Shown one piece after another: positions 1-11,193 of a stretch of 50,000 nucleotides of DNA. Position 1 is the stretch's first letter, and each line of letters starts with the position of its first letter. This stretch comes from Cristatella mucedo (lineage: Eukaryota; Bryozoa; Phylactolaemata; Cristatellidae). The position numbers and the translations under genes are program-made. The stretch is from assembly GCA_009760855.2 (NCBI GenBank), contig WPIO01000003.1:1-50000 (forward strand). Reading direction: 5' to 3'. The notes under the pieces are model-generated. The model saw only the letters and a list, made by a program, of their open reading frames with translations. It was not told where the DNA came from and did no database searches.

Positions 1-28
1 GCGTTTTCAACGTGGTATGGCCGTAGAC
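1..28 (-). rRNA. 5S rRNA gene, 5' end only (cut by window edge)
   Basis: These bases equal the last 28 bases of the three complete 5S genes in the array as displayed. They are therefore the 5' end of a 5S gene read on the minus strand, starting GTCTACGGCC. The rest of the gene lies outside the window. The array thus continues to the left. Confidence 0.95.
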
Positions 29-514
29 AATGTTGTGCTCTCGCGGTGCCTACTTGAAGCTGACGGCCGGCCGTTGAGCACAGACGCAAGACGAGCCCGG
101 CGGCGCGAGCCCGATCGGCCCGCGCCGGCGAGCGTCGGAGTGTCGGCGCCGCTGGCGCCGCAGAAGCAGTGCCCTGCACGAGCGCCGACGTGCGAGTGTG
201 CAGCGTCGCCCGCCAGAGTTGTCAGCTTCGCTGGCAAGGGCCGCTTCGGTGCGAGCTGTGCCGCTGCCGCAGCTGCCGAAGCGCCTGGCCGACGAAGCAG
301 CTCGTCGGCACGAGTCGTCAAACAAGCCGCGGCATGCCGAGCGCCACAGAGGTTTTCCCCTTTGCGCCGGGCGTTGGCGCCGGCCGAGGCGGCTCGCTGC
401 AAGCGTCCTTACACGTTCGCTCAAACGTCCTTCCACGAGAGTGTGGGCTGCCATGCCCCGAGTAAGAGCAAACGGTGCTCTTTTCGCCGCACCAACGACG
501 ATCTCACGCACGGT

Positions 515-553
515 GCAGCAGCAGCAGCAGCACCAGCAGCAGCAGCAGCAGCA
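515..553. repeat. (GCA/CAG)n microsatellite in 5S spacer
   Basis: Thirteen GCA-like triplets with one CAC interruption. The matching tracts are (GCA)8 at 4,262-4,285, (GCA)11 at 7,986-8,018 and (GCA)8 at 11,672-11,695. It differs in length between units whose flanks are nearly identical. It creates poly-Gln or poly-Ala stretches in spurious translated frames. Confidence 0.95.
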
Positions 554-1559
554 TGTGCAAGCGTTCGCATCTAAAATCGCTTGCTAAACGAGCAGCTTCC
601 AGTCGGGCGACGTGACAGACAAATGGCCTCTTCGTCGGCCGGCTGCTCAACTTTCTCACCGAATAATCACCGATCGCAGAAGGCTGCAACACGACACTAG
701 CTTGACACGCTCGACGAGTTTGCACCTCTGACCGCTGCCGCCGACGGCCGAAGCTTGACGCCAGCCACTAAACTGGCCGTTGTCTAGTCAGCAAAAGCTT
801 GAAAGCATACTGCCCATCGAGGTTGGCTGACCAGCGTGAGGCATACGAAGACTACTGTAGATCGTCAGCAATCGAGCCTAGCGAGGCCAAGTGTCGCTTC
901 TCTTCAGCTATTGCTGATCCACACAGGCACAGTCGAAAACAGTCGGCATCTAGGATCAAGCATTTTCTTGACCGCTCTCGGGTGCACTCCTTACCTAGCG
1001 ATTTTTGTCGTCACGTAGCCGATCCGATCGCTTGTCGAGCTTTTTGTTCAGCAACGTGGACAAAATCGGCAAGCACGCCCCTAACGTAGCAACGAGCATG
1101 GCTGCCTTAATTCCGTGCAGCACGTCAATGCCTAAATTCGAGCAGACCACGAGTGACGTCTTGCGGAAACTCATCTGTCGCTCTAAAGAAAGTAAGACAC
1201 CTGTGGACCATTTGTTTGTACTGCCTCTGCAATGCCCAGATGTGCTGCTGCCACGCCGCACGTTCGCGAGCGACGAGCACGTCAGTCTCTCAGACGCGAG
1301 CGTCTGTGCACCCGTCGAAAAGGCTGCCGTGAGAGGCCACTCGTTGAGAAAGCAACACTGGACCGAGAGAACTTGAGCAAGTTCCACCCAGTGTCCCTTG
1401 TGCAGCTGCCTTCGAAGACACTGGACCGAGCTCAAGGCAGGCCAGCGAAACTCGTACAGTGAAACTTGAAACGAGTAGCAAGTAAGTTCCAGTGTGGTCG
1501 TGGACCTAGTCACTGCGCCGAGTCAGCACTGCCGCTCGTCACGCGCAAACGCACGGACG

Positions 1560-1650
1560 CGCAGACACACGAGCATGCACTCGCGTGGGCGTGCACGGGC
1601 GCGCACGGGCCCGTGCGCACACACATGCACACCCACACCCATGCGAGCAC
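1560..1650. repeat. Alternating CG/CA purine-pyrimidine tract
   Basis: A run rich in GCGTGCACGGGCGCGCAC-type alternation followed by CACACAC. It is repeated with altered composition near 5,290-5,370, 9,020-9,105 and 12,700-12,785. Unit 3 has the most GC-alternating form, and the region varies more than its flanks. Such tracts can adopt Z-DNA; that is inference only. Confidence 0.8.
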
Positions 1651-1892
1651 ACTGCAGGCATTCACTTCCAAGCTGATTGTGGATGACACTGCGCTGTACC
1701 GTTGCTTCGATCCTTGTCAGCACCGCAGAATGTCCATGTCTTTCAACACCCTCGCTGCATGCACGGCACACGTTAGCACGCGAATGCAGAAATCTTTGTC
1801 CAGTTGAAGGACTATACAAGCAACTTACTAGACATGGGCGAACCAAGTGCGGCTTGCAAATAGAAAACCTTCTCGCTCAAAGTCGGCTCTGC

Positions 1893-1920
1893 CTACCTAC
1901 CTGCCTGCCTGCCTGCCTGT
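1893..1920. repeat. (CTAC)n(CTGC)n tetranucleotide tract
   Basis: Short tetranucleotide run found in every unit, for example near 5,625-5,650, 9,356-9,382 and 13,041-13,068. It serves as a positional landmark: a similar CTGCCTGCCTGCC run near 34,944 lies about the same distance from a 5S-like sequence, which helps identify the decayed unit there. Confidence 0.9.
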
Positions 1921-2857
1921 CTCCAGTTGCTTGCATGTGCACACGATGTAGACGTCCTGCTCCATAGCGACGCTTGCACTGGACGAGCGAACGAGCTCTG
2001 CAGTCAAGTCTGCCTACTTTCTGCTGGGCAACACTGCTACGCTTCCGCCGTGCCTAGAGGGGGCCATGGAGTCCGAATCGGTGCTGCCCGCCTAGCCAAA
2101 ATCCTGTGGGAACTTGTGTGGCTCACCGATCGCTTGTCTGGCGGCCTGCTCAATCCGGCACTTGCAGACACTCGGCAGCTAGGCACGTCTGTCGTGAGCC
2201 AAGCTGCTGCAGGCCACGCACTTCTCACACTCGCTCGTAGGTCCCCTTCGTTGTCTGGCTCGAGCCTGCCTATCGGACGGAGCTGCGCCTTCCAAGCGGC
2301 CGCATCGTACCGGCTGCTCTTCCTCTTTCGAACGCCGTCGTTGAGCTGAATGTCGTGCGCCAGGCTCAAATCCTTAGCAGGCCGTGCCTACAGCTGTCCG
2401 GCTCCCACTGCCTGCAGCTGGCTGCCGACTGAATCGACGTCATGACACCCAGTGACTTGGCGACGTTTAGACGCAAGCTAAAAGCACAAGCCTGCGTTCA
2501 TCCTTCATCGCAGCCTTCACTCGCTTCTCGCCATTCGTCCTTGGCGTGCTCATGCCTGCTCGCAGTGACCATGCAGCCACTGACCGCTATTTCCACGTGC
2601 ACACAGTTCCTTTGCCCCTGTAACCGCGTTGAGCTCTGTCACATTGCCCCGTCTTACCAGTGACCTTATGATCAAGCTTCCTTCACGGCAATCGTAAAAG
2701 TGCCCAAAAATAGACAATTTTCTCCGACGAGGCGCTATACACAATTATGCATATTCTTACGATTGTACGATTGTACGATTGTTGCTGCTCGAAGAAGGCG
2801 ATTTTCGCGGTCGCCTTCAGCCGGCACCGGCCAAGAAAGACGACCGAGCGGCGGACG

Positions 2858-2871
2858 CTGCGGCGGCGGCT

Positions 2872-2906
<35 letters not shown>

Positions 2907-2930
2907 TGCGGCGGCGGCTGCGGCCGCTCG
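2858..2930. repeat. (GGC)n/(GGCTGC)n tract in 5S spacer
   Basis: Nearly pure GGC/TGCGGC repeats. The counterpart in unit 2 is about 6,580-6,655 with different phasing. In unit 3 (about 10,312-10,347) it has collapsed to a few copies. This collapse accounts for most of the shorter length of unit 3. Both strands could form strong secondary structure. Confidence 0.95.
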
Positions 2931-2950
2931 AAGTTGAGCTGCGGATAATC

Positions 2951-3110
2951 GCAGCGACTAGGAGAAATGCACAAGCTGCGTATCGCCACTTTCTTTCTCC
3001 TCCTTTCTCAGACGCGCCTCCGCCGCTGTGCCGCCGCAGCGCCTACGAGAAATGCACAAGCTGTGTTTTGCCAATTTCTTTCACAGACGCAGAGCCGCCG
3101 TACCGCCGCC
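2951..3110. repeat. Internal tandem duplication of about 80 bp in each 5S unit
   Basis: Two adjacent imperfect copies, 2,951-3,035 and 3,036-3,110. Each starts with GCAGCG, then shares GAGAAATGCACAAGCTG, CCA, TTTCTTTC and CAGACGC in the same order. The same pair occurs in unit 2 (from about 6,683) and unit 3 (from about 10,372). The two copies differ from each other the same way in every unit, so the duplication predates the present homogenisation of the array. Confidence 0.85.
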
Positions 3111-3642
3111 ATGCCGCAGCACACAGGAGTGAACGTGTTGCGAAAGAGCGTCGGGCATGCTATGCTGTTGCACGGAAGCTCGTCAACATCGCAGCCGCGG
3201 CGGCGGCTTGGCTCGCCGATTCAACAGCCGTTAGAGCGGCCGGCGGTGCTGGTGCTGGTGCCGGCCCGAGCGTTTACAACGCACGGGTGGACGCTGGTTC
3301 GCCTAGCGAGAGCGCGCAAATTCGAGACGAAGGCGAAGCAAGCTGATCGCCATAGGACGCCCGCAGTCGACGCTCTGCTCAGCAGCGACGGCAAGCCAGC
3401 GTTCTCGGCAGCCGCACGGACGCTCTGCGGCCCGGCGTGACGCGACGGCCGACGGGCGCGCCTGAGCTGAGCGGCTATCGCGAGTGACCTGGTCGGCCGC
3501 CGATCGCCAACTGTCGGAGGCGAGAGTGCGGCCAACGTTGGAACGCGCATGCAATCGACGACAGACTGCTTGAGCACGGTGCCAAAAAAGAGGCGCGGCC
3601 GGCAGAAAGCGGATCGCTGCAGCAGGCTGAGATAAAGGAAAG

Positions 3643-3657
3643 AAAAAAGAAAAAAAA
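3643..3657 (-). terminator. Pol III T-run terminator of 5S gene (unit 1)
   Basis: Read on the minus strand, the 5S gene's CTGTAGAC end runs straight into eight T residues, then a C and further Ts. A T4+ run right after the gene is the standard RNA polymerase III terminator. Equivalent runs are at 7,374-7,389 and 11,061-11,075. Confidence 0.9.
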
Positions 3658-3775
3658 GTCTACAGCACCTGGTATTCCCAGGCGGTCACCCATCCAAGTA
3701 CTAACCAGGCCCGACGTTGCTTAGCTTCGGTGATCGGACGAGAACCGGCGTTTTCAACGTGGTATGGCCGTAGAC
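3658..3775 (-). rRNA. 5S ribosomal RNA (unit 1)
   Basis: 118-nt gene, minus strand, beginning GTCTACGGCCATACCACG and ending GGTGCTGTAGAC. It encodes the small RNA of the large ribosomal subunit, transcribed by RNA polymerase III with TFIIIA. The internal control region is visible: the A-box part GAAGCTAAGCAACGTCGGG and the C-box part GGATGGGTGACCGCCTGGG, both in expected positions. The two ends pair (GTCTAC with GTAGAC) as helix I. The identical 118 bases recur at 7,390-7,507 and 11,076-11,193. The GTTGAAAACGCCGGTTCTCG segment resembles spiralian and other protostome 5S more than vertebrate 5S, from memory of the family. A T-run terminator follows directly. Confidence 0.98.
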
Positions 3776-6612
3776 AATGTTGTGCTCTCGCGGTGCCTAC
3801 TTGAAGCTGACGGCCGGCCGTTGAGCACAGACGCAAGACGAGCCCGGCGGCGCGAGCCCGATCGGCCCGCGCCGGCGAGCGTCGGAGTGTCGGCGCCGCT
3901 GGCGCCGCAGAAGCAGTGCCCTGCACGAGCGCCGACGTGCGAGTGTGCAGCGTCGCCCGCCAGAGTTGTCAGCTTCGCTGGCAAGGGCCGCTTCGGTGCG
4001 AGCTGTGCCGCTGCCGCAGCTGCCGAAGCGCCTGGCCGACGAAGCAGCTCGTCGGCACGAGTCGTCAAACAAGCCGCGGCATGCCGAGCGCCACAGAGGT
4101 TTTCCCCTTTGCGACGGGCGTTGGCGCCGGCCGAGGCGGCTCGCTGCAAGCGTCCTTACACGTTCGCTCAAACGTCCTTCCACGAGAGTGTGGGCTGCCA
4201 TGCCCCGAGTAAGAGCAAACGGTGCTCTTTTCGCCGCACCAACGACGATCTCACGCACGGTGCAGCAGCAGCAGCAGCAGCAGCATGTGCAAGCGTTCGC
4301 ATCTACAATCGCTCGCTAAACGAGCAGCTTCCAGTCGGGCGACGTGACAGACAAATGGCCTCTTCGTCGGCCGGCTGCTCAACTTTCTCACCGAATAATC
4401 ACCGATCGCAGAAGGCTGCAACACGACACTAGCTTGACACGCTCGACGAGTTTGCACCTCTGACCGCTGCCGCCGACGGCCGAAGCTTGACGCCAGCCGC
4501 TAAACTGGCCGTTGTCTAGTCAGCAAAAGCTTGAAAGCATACTGCCCATCGAGGTTGGCTGACCAGCGTGAGGCATACGAAGACTACTGTAGATCGGCAG
4601 CAGTCGAGCCTAGCGAGGCCAAGTGTCGCTTCTCTTCAGCTATTGCTGATCCACACAGGCACAGTCGAAAACAGTCGGCATCTAGGATCAAGCATTTTCT
4701 TGACCGCTCTCGGGTGCACTCCTTACCTAGCGATTTTTGTCGTCACGTAGCCGATCCGATCGCTTGTCGAGCTTTTTGTTCAGCAACGTGGACAAAATCG
4801 GCAAGCACGCCCCTAACGTAGCAACGAGCATGGCTGCCTTAATTCCGTGCAGCACGTCAATGCCTAAATTCGAGCAGACCACGAGTGACGTCTTGCGGAA
4901 ACTCATCTGTCGCTCTAAAGAAAGTAAGACACCTGTGGACCATTTGTTTGTACTGCCTCTGCAATGCCCAGATCTGCTGCTGCCACGCCGCACGTGCGCG
5001 AGCGACGAGCACGTCAGTCTGTCAGACGCGAGCGTCTGTGCACCCGTCGAAAAGGCTGCCGTGAGAGGGCACTCGTTGAGTAAGCAACACTGGACCGAGA
5101 GAACTTGAGCAAGTTCCACCCAGTGTCCCTTGTGCAGCTGCCTTCGAAGACACTGGACCGAGCTCAAGGCAGGCCAGCGAAACTCGTACAGTGAAACATG
5201 AAACGAGTAGCAAGTAAGTTCCAGTGTGGTCGTGGAGCTAGTCACTGCGCCGAGTGAGCACTGCCGCTCGTCGCACGCAAACGCACGGACGCGCAGACAC
5301 ACGAGCATGCACTCGCGTGCGCGTGCACGGGCGCGCACGGGCGCGCGCGCACACACGCACACCCACACCCATGCGAGCACACTGCAGGCATTCACTTCCA
5401 AGCGGATTGTGGATGACACTGCGCTGTACCGTTGCTTCGATCCTTGTCAGCACCGCAGAATGTCCATGTCTTGCAACACCCTCGCTGCATGCACGGCACA
5501 CGTTAGCACGCGAATGCAGAAATCTTTGTCCAGTTGAAGGACTATACAAGCAACTTACTAGACATGGGCGAACCAAGTGCGGCTTGCAAATAGAAAACCT
5601 TCTCGCTCAAAGTCGGCTCTGCCTACCGACCTGCCTGCCTGCCTGCCTGTCTCCAGTTGCTTGCATGTGCACACGATGTAGACGTCCTGCTCCATAGCGA
5701 CGCTTGCACTGGACGAGCGAACGAGCTCTGCAGTCAAGTCTGCCTACTTTCTGCTGGGCAACACTGCTACGCTTCCGCCGTGCCTAGAGGGGGCCACGGA
5801 GTCCGAATCGGTGCTGCCCGCCTAGCCAAAATCCTGTGGGAACTTGTGTGGCTCACCGATCGCTTGTCTGGCGGCCTGCTCAATCCGGCACTTGCAGACA
5901 CTCGGCAGCTAGGCACGTCTGTCGTGAGCCAGCTGCTGCAGGCCACGCGCTTCTCACACTCGCTCGTAGGTCCCCTTCGTTGTCTGGCTCGAGCCTGCCT
6001 ATCGGACGGAGCTGCGCCTTCCAAGCGGCCGCATCGTACCGGCTGCTCTTCCTCTTTCGAACGCCGTCGTTGAGCTGAATGTCGTGCGCCAGGCTCAAAT
6101 CCTTAGCAGGCCGTGCCTACAGCTGTCCGGCTCCCACTGCCTGCAGCTGGCTGCCGACTGAATCGACGTCATGAGACCCAGTGACTTGGCGACGTTTAGA
6201 CGCAAGCTAAAAGCACAAGCCTGCGTTCATCCTTCATCGCAGCCTTCACTCGCTTCTCGCCATTCGTCCTTGGCGTGCTTATGCCTGCTCGCAGTGACCA
6301 TGCAGCCACTGACCGCTATTTCCACGTGCACACAGTTCCTTTGCCCCTGTAACCGCGTTGAGCTCTGTCACATTGCCCCGTCTTACCAGTGACCTTATGA
6401 TCAAGCTTCCTTCACGGCAATCGTAAAAGTGCCCAAAAATAGACAATTTTCTCCGACGAGGCGCTATACACAATTATGCATATTCTTATGATTGTACGAT
6501 TGTACGATTGTTGCTGCTCGAAGAAGGCGATTTTCGCGGTCGCCTTCAGCCGGCACCGGCCAAGAAAGACGACCGCTCGGCGGCTGCGGCTGCGGCTGCG
6601 GCTGCCGTGGCA

Positions 6613-6646
<34 letters not shown>

Positions 6647-7507
6647 AGGCTGCGGCCGCTCGAAATTGAGCTTCGGATAATCGCAGCGACTAGGAGAAAT
6701 GCACAAGCTGCGTATCGCCACTTTCTTTCTCCTCCTTTCTCAGACGCGCCTCCGCCGCCGTGCCGCCGCAGCGACTACGAGAAATGCACAAGCTGTGTTT
6801 TGCCAATTTCTTTCACAGACGCAGAGCCGCCGTACCGCCGCCATGCCGCAGCACACAGGAGTGAACGTGTTGCGAAAGAGCGTCGGGCATGCTATGCTGT
6901 TGGACGGAAGCTCGTCAACATCGCAGCCGCGGCGGCGGCTTGGCTCGCCGATTCAACAGCCGTTAGAGCGGCCGGCGGTGCTGGTGCTGGTGCCGGCCCG
7001 AGCGTTTACAACGCACGGGTGGACGCTGGTTCGCCTAGCGAGAGCGCGCAAATTCGAGACGAAGCCGAAGCAAGCTGATCGCCATAGGACGCCCGCAGTC
7101 GACGCTCTGCTCAGCAGCGACGGCAAGCCAGCGTTCTCGGCAGCCGGACGGACGCTCTGCGGCCCGGCGTGACGCGACGGCCGACGGGCGCGCCTGAGCT
7201 GAGCGGCTATCGCGAGCGACCTGGTCGGCCGCCGATCGCCAACTGTCGGAGGCGAGACTGCGGCCAACGTTGGAACGCGCATGCAATCGACGACAGACTG
7301 CTTGAGCACGGTGCCAAAAAAGAGGCGCGGCCGGCAGAAAGCGGATCGCTGCAGCAGGCTGAGATAAAGGAAAGAAAAAAGAGAAAAAAGTCTACAGCAC
7401 CTGGTATTCCCAGGCGGTCACCCATCCAAGTACTAACCAGGCCCGACGTTGCTTAGCTTCGGTGATCGGACGAGAACCGGCGTTTTCAACGTGGTATGGC
7501 CGTAGAC
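3776..7507 (-). repeat. 5S rDNA tandem unit 2 (3,732 bp, complete)
   Basis: Second full unit, same order of landmarks as unit 1. The CAG tract is shorter, the GGC tract is re-phased, and scattered single-base changes are present. The first part of its spacer retains an extra 'GAGTGTCG' segment that unit 1 also has and units 3 and 4 lack, so variants are shared between neighbours as expected from unequal exchange. No extra gene seen. Confidence 0.95.
7390..7507 (-). rRNA. 5S ribosomal RNA (unit 2)
   Basis: Base-for-base identical to the 118-nt gene at 3,658-3,775, with the same internal A-box and C-box regions. Helix I ends are complementary. The downstream T-run on the minus strand is present but shorter here: six Ts before an interruption at 7,383, then Ts again. 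Expected to be a functional copy. Confidence 0.98.
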
Positions 7508-7985
7508 AATGTTGTGCTCTCGCGGTGCCTACTTGAAGCTGACGGCCGGCCGCTGAGCACAGACGCAAGACGAGCCCGGCGGCGCGAGCCCGATCGGCCC
7601 GCGCCGGCGAGCGTCGGCGCCGCTGGCGCCGCAGAAGCAGTGCCCTGCACGAGCGCCGACGTGCGAGTGTGCAGCGTCGCCCGCCAGAGTTGTCAGCTTC
7701 GCTGGCAAGGGCCGCTTCGGTGCGAGCTGTGCCGCTGCCGCAGCTGCCGAAGCGCCTGGCCGACGAAGCAGCTCGTCGGCACGAGTCGTCAAACAAGCCG
7801 CGGCATGCCGAGCGCCACAGAGGCTTTCCCCTTTGCGCCGGGCGTTGGCGCCGGCCGAGGCGGCTCGCTGCAAGCGTCCTTACACGTTCGCTCAAACGTC
7901 CTTCCACGAGAGTGTGGGCTGCCATGCCCCGAGTAAGAGCAAACGGTGCTCTTTTCGCCGCACCAACGACGATCTCACGCACGGT

Positions 7986-8019
<34 letters not shown>

Positions 8020-11000
8020 GTGCAAGCGTTCGCATCTACAATCGCTCGCTAAACGAGCAGCTTCCAGTCGGGCGACGTGACAGACAAATGGCCTCTTCGT
8101 CGGCCGGCTGCTCAACTTTCTCACCGAATAATCACCGATCGCAGAAGGCTGCAACACGACACTAGCTTGACACGCTCGACGAGTTTGCACCTCTGACCGC
8201 TGCCGCCGACGGCCGAAGCTTGACGCCAGCCGCTAAACTGGCCGTTGTCTAGTCAGCAAAAGCTTGAAAGCATACTGCCCATCGAGGTTGGCTGACCAGC
8301 GTGAGGCATACGAAGACTACTGTAGATCGTCAGCAATCGAGCCTAGCGAGGCCAAGTGTCGCTTCTCTTCAGCTATTGCTGATCCACACAGGCACAGTCG
8401 AAAACAGTCGGCATCTAGGATCAAGCATTTTCTTGACCGCTCTCGGGTGCACTCCTTACCTAGCGATTTTTGTCGTCACGTAGCCGATCCGATCGCTTGT
8501 CGAGCTTTTTGTTCAGCAACGTGGACAAAATCGGCAAGCACGCCCCTAACGTAGCAACGAGCATGGCTGCCTTAATTCCGTGCAGCACGTCAATGCCTAA
8601 ATTCGAGCAGACCACGAGTGACGTCTTGCGGAAACTCATCTGTCGCTCTAAAGAAAGTAAGACACCTGTGGACCATTTGTTTGTACTGCCTCTGCAATGC
8701 CCAGATGTGCTGCTGCCACGCCGCACGTTCGCGAGCGACGAGCACGTCAGTCTCTCAGACGCGAGCGTCTGTGCACCCGTCGAAAAGGCTGCCGTGAGAG
8801 GCCACTCGTTGAGAAAGCAACACTGGACCGAGAGAACTTGAGCAAGTTCCACCCAGTGTCCCTTGTGCAGCTGCCTTCGAAGACACTGGACCGAGCTCAA
8901 GGCAGGCCAGCGAAACTCGTACAGTGAAACATGAAACGAGTAGCAAGTAAGTTCCAGTGTGGTCGTGGAGCTAGTCACTGCGCCGAGTGAGCACTGCCGC
9001 TCGTCGCACGCAAACGCACGGACGCGCAGACACACGAGCATGCACTCGCGTGCGCGTGCGGGCGGCGCGCGCCGCGCGCGCGCACACACGCACACCCACA
9101 CCCATGCGAGCACACTGCAGGCATTCACTTCCAAGCTGATTGTGGATGACACTGCGCTGTACCGTTGCTTCGATCCTTGTCAGCACCGCAGAATGTCCAT
9201 GTCTTTCAACACCCTCGCTGCATGCACGGCACACGTTAGCACGCGAATGCAGAAATCTTTGTCCAGTTGAAGGACTATACAAGCAACTTACTAGACATGG
9301 GCGAACCAAGTGCGGCTTGCAAATAGAAAACCTTCTCGCTCAAAGTCGGCTCTGCCTACCTACCTGCCTGCCTGCCTGCCTGTCTCCAGTTGCTTGCATG
9401 TGCACACGATGTAGACGTCCTGCTCCATAGCGACGCTTGCACTGGACGAGCGAACGAGCTCTGCAGTCAAGTCTGCCTACTTTCTGCTGGGCAACACTGC
9501 TACGCTTCCGCCGTGCCTAGAGGGGGCCATGGAGTCCGAATCGGTGCTGCCCGCCTAGCCAAAATCCTGTGGGAACTTGTGTGGCTCACCGATCGCTTGT
9601 CTGGCGGCCTGCTCAATCCGGCACTTGCAGACACTCGCCAGCTAGGCACGTCTGTCGTGAGCCAAGCTGCTGCAGGCCACGCACTTCTCACACTCGCTCG
9701 TAGGTCCCCTTCGTTGTCTGGCTCGAGCCTGCCTATCGGACGGAGCTGCGCCTTCCAAGCGGCCGCATCGTACCGGCTGCTCTTCCTCTTTCGAACGCCG
9801 TCGTTGAGCTGAATGTCGTGCGCCAGGCTCAAATCCTTAGCAGGCCGTGCCTACAGCTGTCCGGCTCCCACTGCCTGCAGCTGGCTGCCGACTGAATCGA
9901 CGTCATGACACCCAGTGACTTGGCGACGTTTAGACGCAAGCTAAAAGCACAAGCCTGCGTTCATCCTTCATCGCAGCCTTCACTCGCTTCTCGCCATTCG
10001 TCCTTGGCGTGCTCATGCCTGCTCGCAGTGACCATGCAGCCACTGACCGCTATTTCCACGTGCACACAGTTCCTTTGCCCCTGTAACCGCGTTGAGCTCT
10101 GTCACATTGCCCCGTCTTACCAGTGACCTTATGATCAAGCTTCCTTCACGGCAATCGTAAAAGTGCCCAAAAATAGACAATTTTCTCCGACGAGGCGCTA
10201 TACACAATTATGCATATTCTTACGATTGTACGATTGTACGATTGTTGCTGCTCGAAGAAGGCGATTTTCGCGGTCGCCTTCAGCCGGCACCGGCCAAGAA
10301 AGACGACCGAGCGGCGGACGCTGCGGCTGCGGCGGCGGCTGCGGCCGCTCGAAGTTGAGCTGCGGATAATCGCAGCGACTAGGAGAAATGCACAAGCTGC
10401 GTATCGCCACTTTCTTTGTCCTCCTTTCTCAGAAGCGCCTCCGCCGCTGTGCCGCCGCAGCGCCTACGAGAAATGCACAAGCTGTGTTTTGCCAATTTCT
10501 TTCACAGACGCAGAGCCGCCGTACCGCCGCCATGCCGCAGCACACAGGAGTGAACGTGTTGCGAAAGAGCGTCGGGCATGCTATGCTGTTGCACGGAAGC
10601 TCGTCAACATCGCAGCCGCGGCGGCTTGGCTCGCCGATTCAGCAGCCGTTAGAGCGGCCGGCGGTGCTGGTGCTGGTGCCGGCCCGAGCGTTTACAACGC
10701 ACGGGTGGACGCTGGTTCGCCTAGCGAGAGCGCGCAAATTCGAGACGAAGGCGAAGCAAGCTGATCGCCATAGGACGCCCGCAGTCGACGCTCTGCTCAG
10801 CAGCGACGGCAAGCCAGCGTTCTCGGCAGCCGCACGGACGCTCTGCGGCCCGGCGTGACGCGACGGCCGACGGGCGCGCCTGAGCTGAGCGGCTATCGCG
10901 AGTGACCTGGTCGGCCGCCGATCGCCAACTGTCGGAGGCGAGAGTGCGGCCAACGTTGGAACGCGCATGCAATCGACGACAGACTGCTTGAGCACGGTGG

Positions 11001-11193
11001 CAAAAAAGAGGCGCGGCCGGGAGAAAGCGGATCGCTGCAGCAGGCTGAGATAAAGGAAAGAAAAAAGAAAAAAAAGTCTACAGCACCTGGTATTCCCAGG
11101 CGGTCACCCATCCAAGTACTAACCAGGCCCGACGTTGCTTAGCTTCGGTGATCGGACGAGAACCGGCGTTTTCAACGTGGTATGGCCGTAGAC
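7508..11193 (-). repeat. 5S rDNA tandem unit 3 (3,686 bp, complete)
   Basis: Third full unit. It is shorter mainly because the GGC tract near 10,320 has contracted. It also lacks the eight-base segment near its start that units 1 and 2 carry. The CG/CA tract near 9,060 is rearranged into a palindrome-like GGCGCGCGCCGCGCGCG. Otherwise collinear with units 1 and 2. Confidence 0.95.
11076..11193 (-). rRNA. 5S ribosomal RNA (unit 3)
   Basis: Identical to the other two complete 5S genes, 118 nt on the minus strand. An eight-T terminator follows at 11,068-11,075 (written as A on the plus strand). This is the last intact 5S gene before the array ends: the next unit is cut before reaching its gene. 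Confidence 0.98.

Larger units (their letters stand above)
29..3775 (-). repeat. 5S rDNA tandem unit 1 (3,747 bp, complete)
   Basis: One full repeat: about 3.63 kb of spacer followed by the 5S gene at 3,658-3,775. The same sequence restarts at 3,776 and again at 7,508, differing mainly in simple-repeat lengths and scattered substitutions. The spacer is GC-rich by eye and holds a CAG tract, a CG/CA tract, a CTGC tract, a GGC tract and an internal duplication of about 80 bp. I found no second RNA gene in it: no tRNA A/B-box pair and no recognisable U1, U2, U5 or U6. Long frames on both strands, up to about 200 codons in some units, overlap each other in several frames and break at simple repeats, so I do not call them genes. 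A spacer this long is unusual, since many animal 5S units are below about 2.5 kb. Confidence 0.95.

Noticed and set aside
17-574. Long open frames (100-200 codons) on both strands in the first 13.9 kb, repeated in every unit
   Set aside because: They overlap one another in several frames, run across CAG and GGC repeats and change length with them. They lie in GC-rich 5S spacer, where stops are rare by chance. Recurrence between units reflects array homogenisation, not selection.
1003-1030. GATTTTTGTCG as an Sm site of an snRNA
   Set aside because: No matching snRNA 5' sequence or flanking hairpins; the CCTTACCTAGCG just upstream only weakly resembles the U1 5' end.
1480-1500. AAGTAAGTTCC as the splice donor of a spliced-leader RNA gene linked to 5S
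   Set aside because: 5S-linked spliced-leader genes are known in some animals. Here I found no conserved leader, no convincing Sm site at the right distance and no terminator.
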